Below are positions 63,127 to 64,000 of a stretch of 64,000 nt of DNA, in pieces; the first letter of the stretch is position 1; each line of letters starts with the position of its first letter. The position numbers were made by a program, and so were the translations under genes. The notes under the pieces were generated by a model. The model ran no database searches and was not told the origin of the DNA. It saw only the letters and a list, made by a program, of their open reading frames with translations. Source of the DNA: Candidatus Poribacteria bacterium (GTDB taxonomy: Bacteria; Poribacteria; WGA-4E; WGA-3G); NCBI GenBank assembly GCA_026706025.1, contig JAPOZO010000059.1, positions 91,271 through 155,270 of the forward strand, given 5' to 3'.

Positions 63127-63423
63127 CTAATTTGTCTTCAATCCGATAGTGTCCCGAATTTCGAGTTCATTAATTAAACGGTAATAGCGCGTAACGTCCT
63201 TCTTATAAAGATACCGCAACAAGCGACGCTGTTTACCAACTAAGCGGAAAAGTCCATGGCGCGAATGATAATCCTTCCGGTGTGTCTGAAAATGTTCAGT
63301 CAACTGTCGAATACGCGCAGTCAAAATTGCCACTTGTGCCTCCGGGGAACCGGTATCCTGTTGGTGTATCTGGTACTTTTCAATGAGTTCTTTCTTTTCA
63401 GCTGCACCAATTGCCAATTGCAT
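63127..63423 (-). CDS. rpsO: 30S ribosomal protein S15
   Basis: A 98-residue S15, slightly longer than the usual 89. Motifs: [53 protein letters not shown]. The C terminus has nine or so extra residues ([11 protein letters not shown]). A perfect AAGGAGGTGA site directly abuts the ATG, leaving only about three bases of spacing; a TTG at codon 3 would be better spaced. S15 commonly represses its own mRNA, and the roughly 160-base leader upstream leaves room for such a site. Confidence 0.96.
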   Translation of the reverse strand: MQLAIGAAEKKELIEKYQIHQQDTGSPEAQVAILTARIRQLTEHFQTHRKDYHSRHGLFRLVGKQRRLLRYLYKKDVTRYYRLINELEIRDTIGLKTN

Positions 63424-63591
63424 TCACCTCCTTATACTTATAGAAAACTATGGGGATTCGCGAACTTCACCGAAAATCATCTCATAAAGAGACCATTACG
63501 AGGCATCAATGCCTATCGTATCTAATATGGAATGAAACACTCAGTTGCGTTCAGGAAACGCTCCCATCTCTATTTAAAATTTGATACATAT

Positions 63592-63620
63592 ATAATACCA
63601 CAAATTAGTCGAAAATTCAA
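63592..63620 (-). promoter_or_regulatory. Sigma-70 promoter for rpsO-pnp
   Basis: On the reverse strand TTGAAT (63620-63615) and TATTAT (63597-63592) are 17 bases apart. The implied leader of rpsO is about 160 bases. Confidence 0.6.
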
Positions 63621-63690
63621 ATTAAACTCATATTTCCAACAGAAGCAATCAGCAATCAGCAGTCAGCAGTCAGCGAACGCAGTGGATCGC

Positions 63691-63963
63691 GAGCACAGCA
63701 CATCGCGAGCATAACTCGCTCCTACATTAGAGCACAGCACATCGCGAGCATAACTCGCTCCTACATTAGAGCACAGCACATCGCGAGCATAACTCGCTCC
63801 TACATTAGAGCACAGCACATCGCGAGCATAACTCGCTCCTACATTAGAGCACAGCACATCGCGAGCATAACTCGCTCCTACATTAGAGCACAGCACATCG
63901 CGAGCATAACTCGCTCCTACATTAGAGCACAGCACATCGCGAGCATAGCTCGCTCCTACAGAT
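63691..63963. repeat. Tandem array of seven 39-base repeats
   Basis: Copies start at 63691, 63730, 63769, 63808, 63847, 63886 and 63925. The unit reads GAGCACAGCACATCGCGAGC followed by ATAACTCGCTCCTACATTA. The copies are essentially identical; the last differs at one base (ATAGCTCGC) and loses its end. Each unit contains the inverted pair GCGAGC/GCTCGC. An open frame crosses it with a 13-residue period, but this only mirrors the repeat length. Confidence 0.92.
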
Positions 63964-64000
63964 GATCTGCATTTAAGGGACACCTCTATGCGAATGGGTA

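Noticed and set aside
63691..63963. CRISPR array
   Set aside because: The 39-base units follow each other without variable spacers, so this is a plain tandem repeat.
63663..63983. Open frame with a 13-residue repeat
   Set aside because: It only reflects a repeat whose length is a multiple of three; the hairpin core and lack of a ribosome site argue against a gene.

Overview
The window is a 64 kb piece of a bacterial chromosome, GC roughly in the high forties by eye, with canonical sigma-70 promoters, two tRNA genes and no rRNA, phage or insertion-sequence transposase. Gene content mixes ordinary housekeeping (complex I, glycine cleavage, serS, rpsO-pnp, trkHA) with secreted proteins and large amounts of short interspersed repeats. 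A PhyH dioxygenase, a DUF6785-like multispanning membrane protein, DUF1080-like secreted proteins, LRR proteins with a shared C-terminal tail and repeats between nearly all operon genes together suggest Candidatus Poribacteria or a close relative. This is an inference from memory of such genomes and was not tested by any search. UGA is a normal stop here, since nuoB, gcvH and copA all end on TGA while Trp is written TGG.

Layout. 1-4.2 kb: repeats, then a reverse-strand pair for a GHL10/DUF187-like glycosidase and a TPR plus N-acetylmuramoyl-L-alanine amidase lipoprotein. 4.8-9.9 kb (forward): a secreted metzincin-LRR protein, PhyH dioxygenase, tRNA-Val and tRNA-Asp with promoter and terminator, serS with a small overlapping leader ORF, DUF2283. 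10-16.8 kb: bioB, pyrK, an unknown helical protein, metallophosphoesterase, STAS protein and the DUF6785-like protein. 16.9-20.3 kb: a three-glycosyltransferase operon. 20.3-22.1 kb: a small accessory patch with a TIR-like gene that has its own promoter, directly followed by a RipA-like membrane-protein gene interrupted by TGA, and another TGA-interrupted frame downstream of copA. 22-25.6 kb: copA and a Gfo/Idh/MocA oxidoreductase.

25.7-44 kb is a long reverse-strand complex I cluster read A-B-C-D-(VOC, hicB, wHTH, membrane protein)-E-F-G-H-J-K-L-(frameshifted DUF5069)-M-(Na+/H+ antiporter)-N. No nuoI is present. 44.4-46.7 kb: two paralogous secreted DUF1080-like proteins and pdxH. 46.7-49.8 kb: trkH-trkA potassium uptake. 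49.9-57.3 kb: gcvP, gcvH and gcvT of the glycine cleavage system, separated by a trypsin-TPR protein, a coiled-coil protein and a broken small gene. 57.3-60.2 kb: amidohydrolase, DUF6599-like lipoprotein, LptE-like lipoprotein and a single-span protein. 60.5-63.6 kb: rpsO-pnp. The right edge is a 39-bp tandem repeat array.

The most interesting items are: the TIR/RipA-like pair, a candidate defence module whose membrane half is interrupted only by TGA codons; a C-terminal tail of the type KLTTxWxxLK shared by three secreted proteins; a complex I operon that lacks nuoI but contains an antiporter; and several repeat families, one of which has replaced the end of gcvP.
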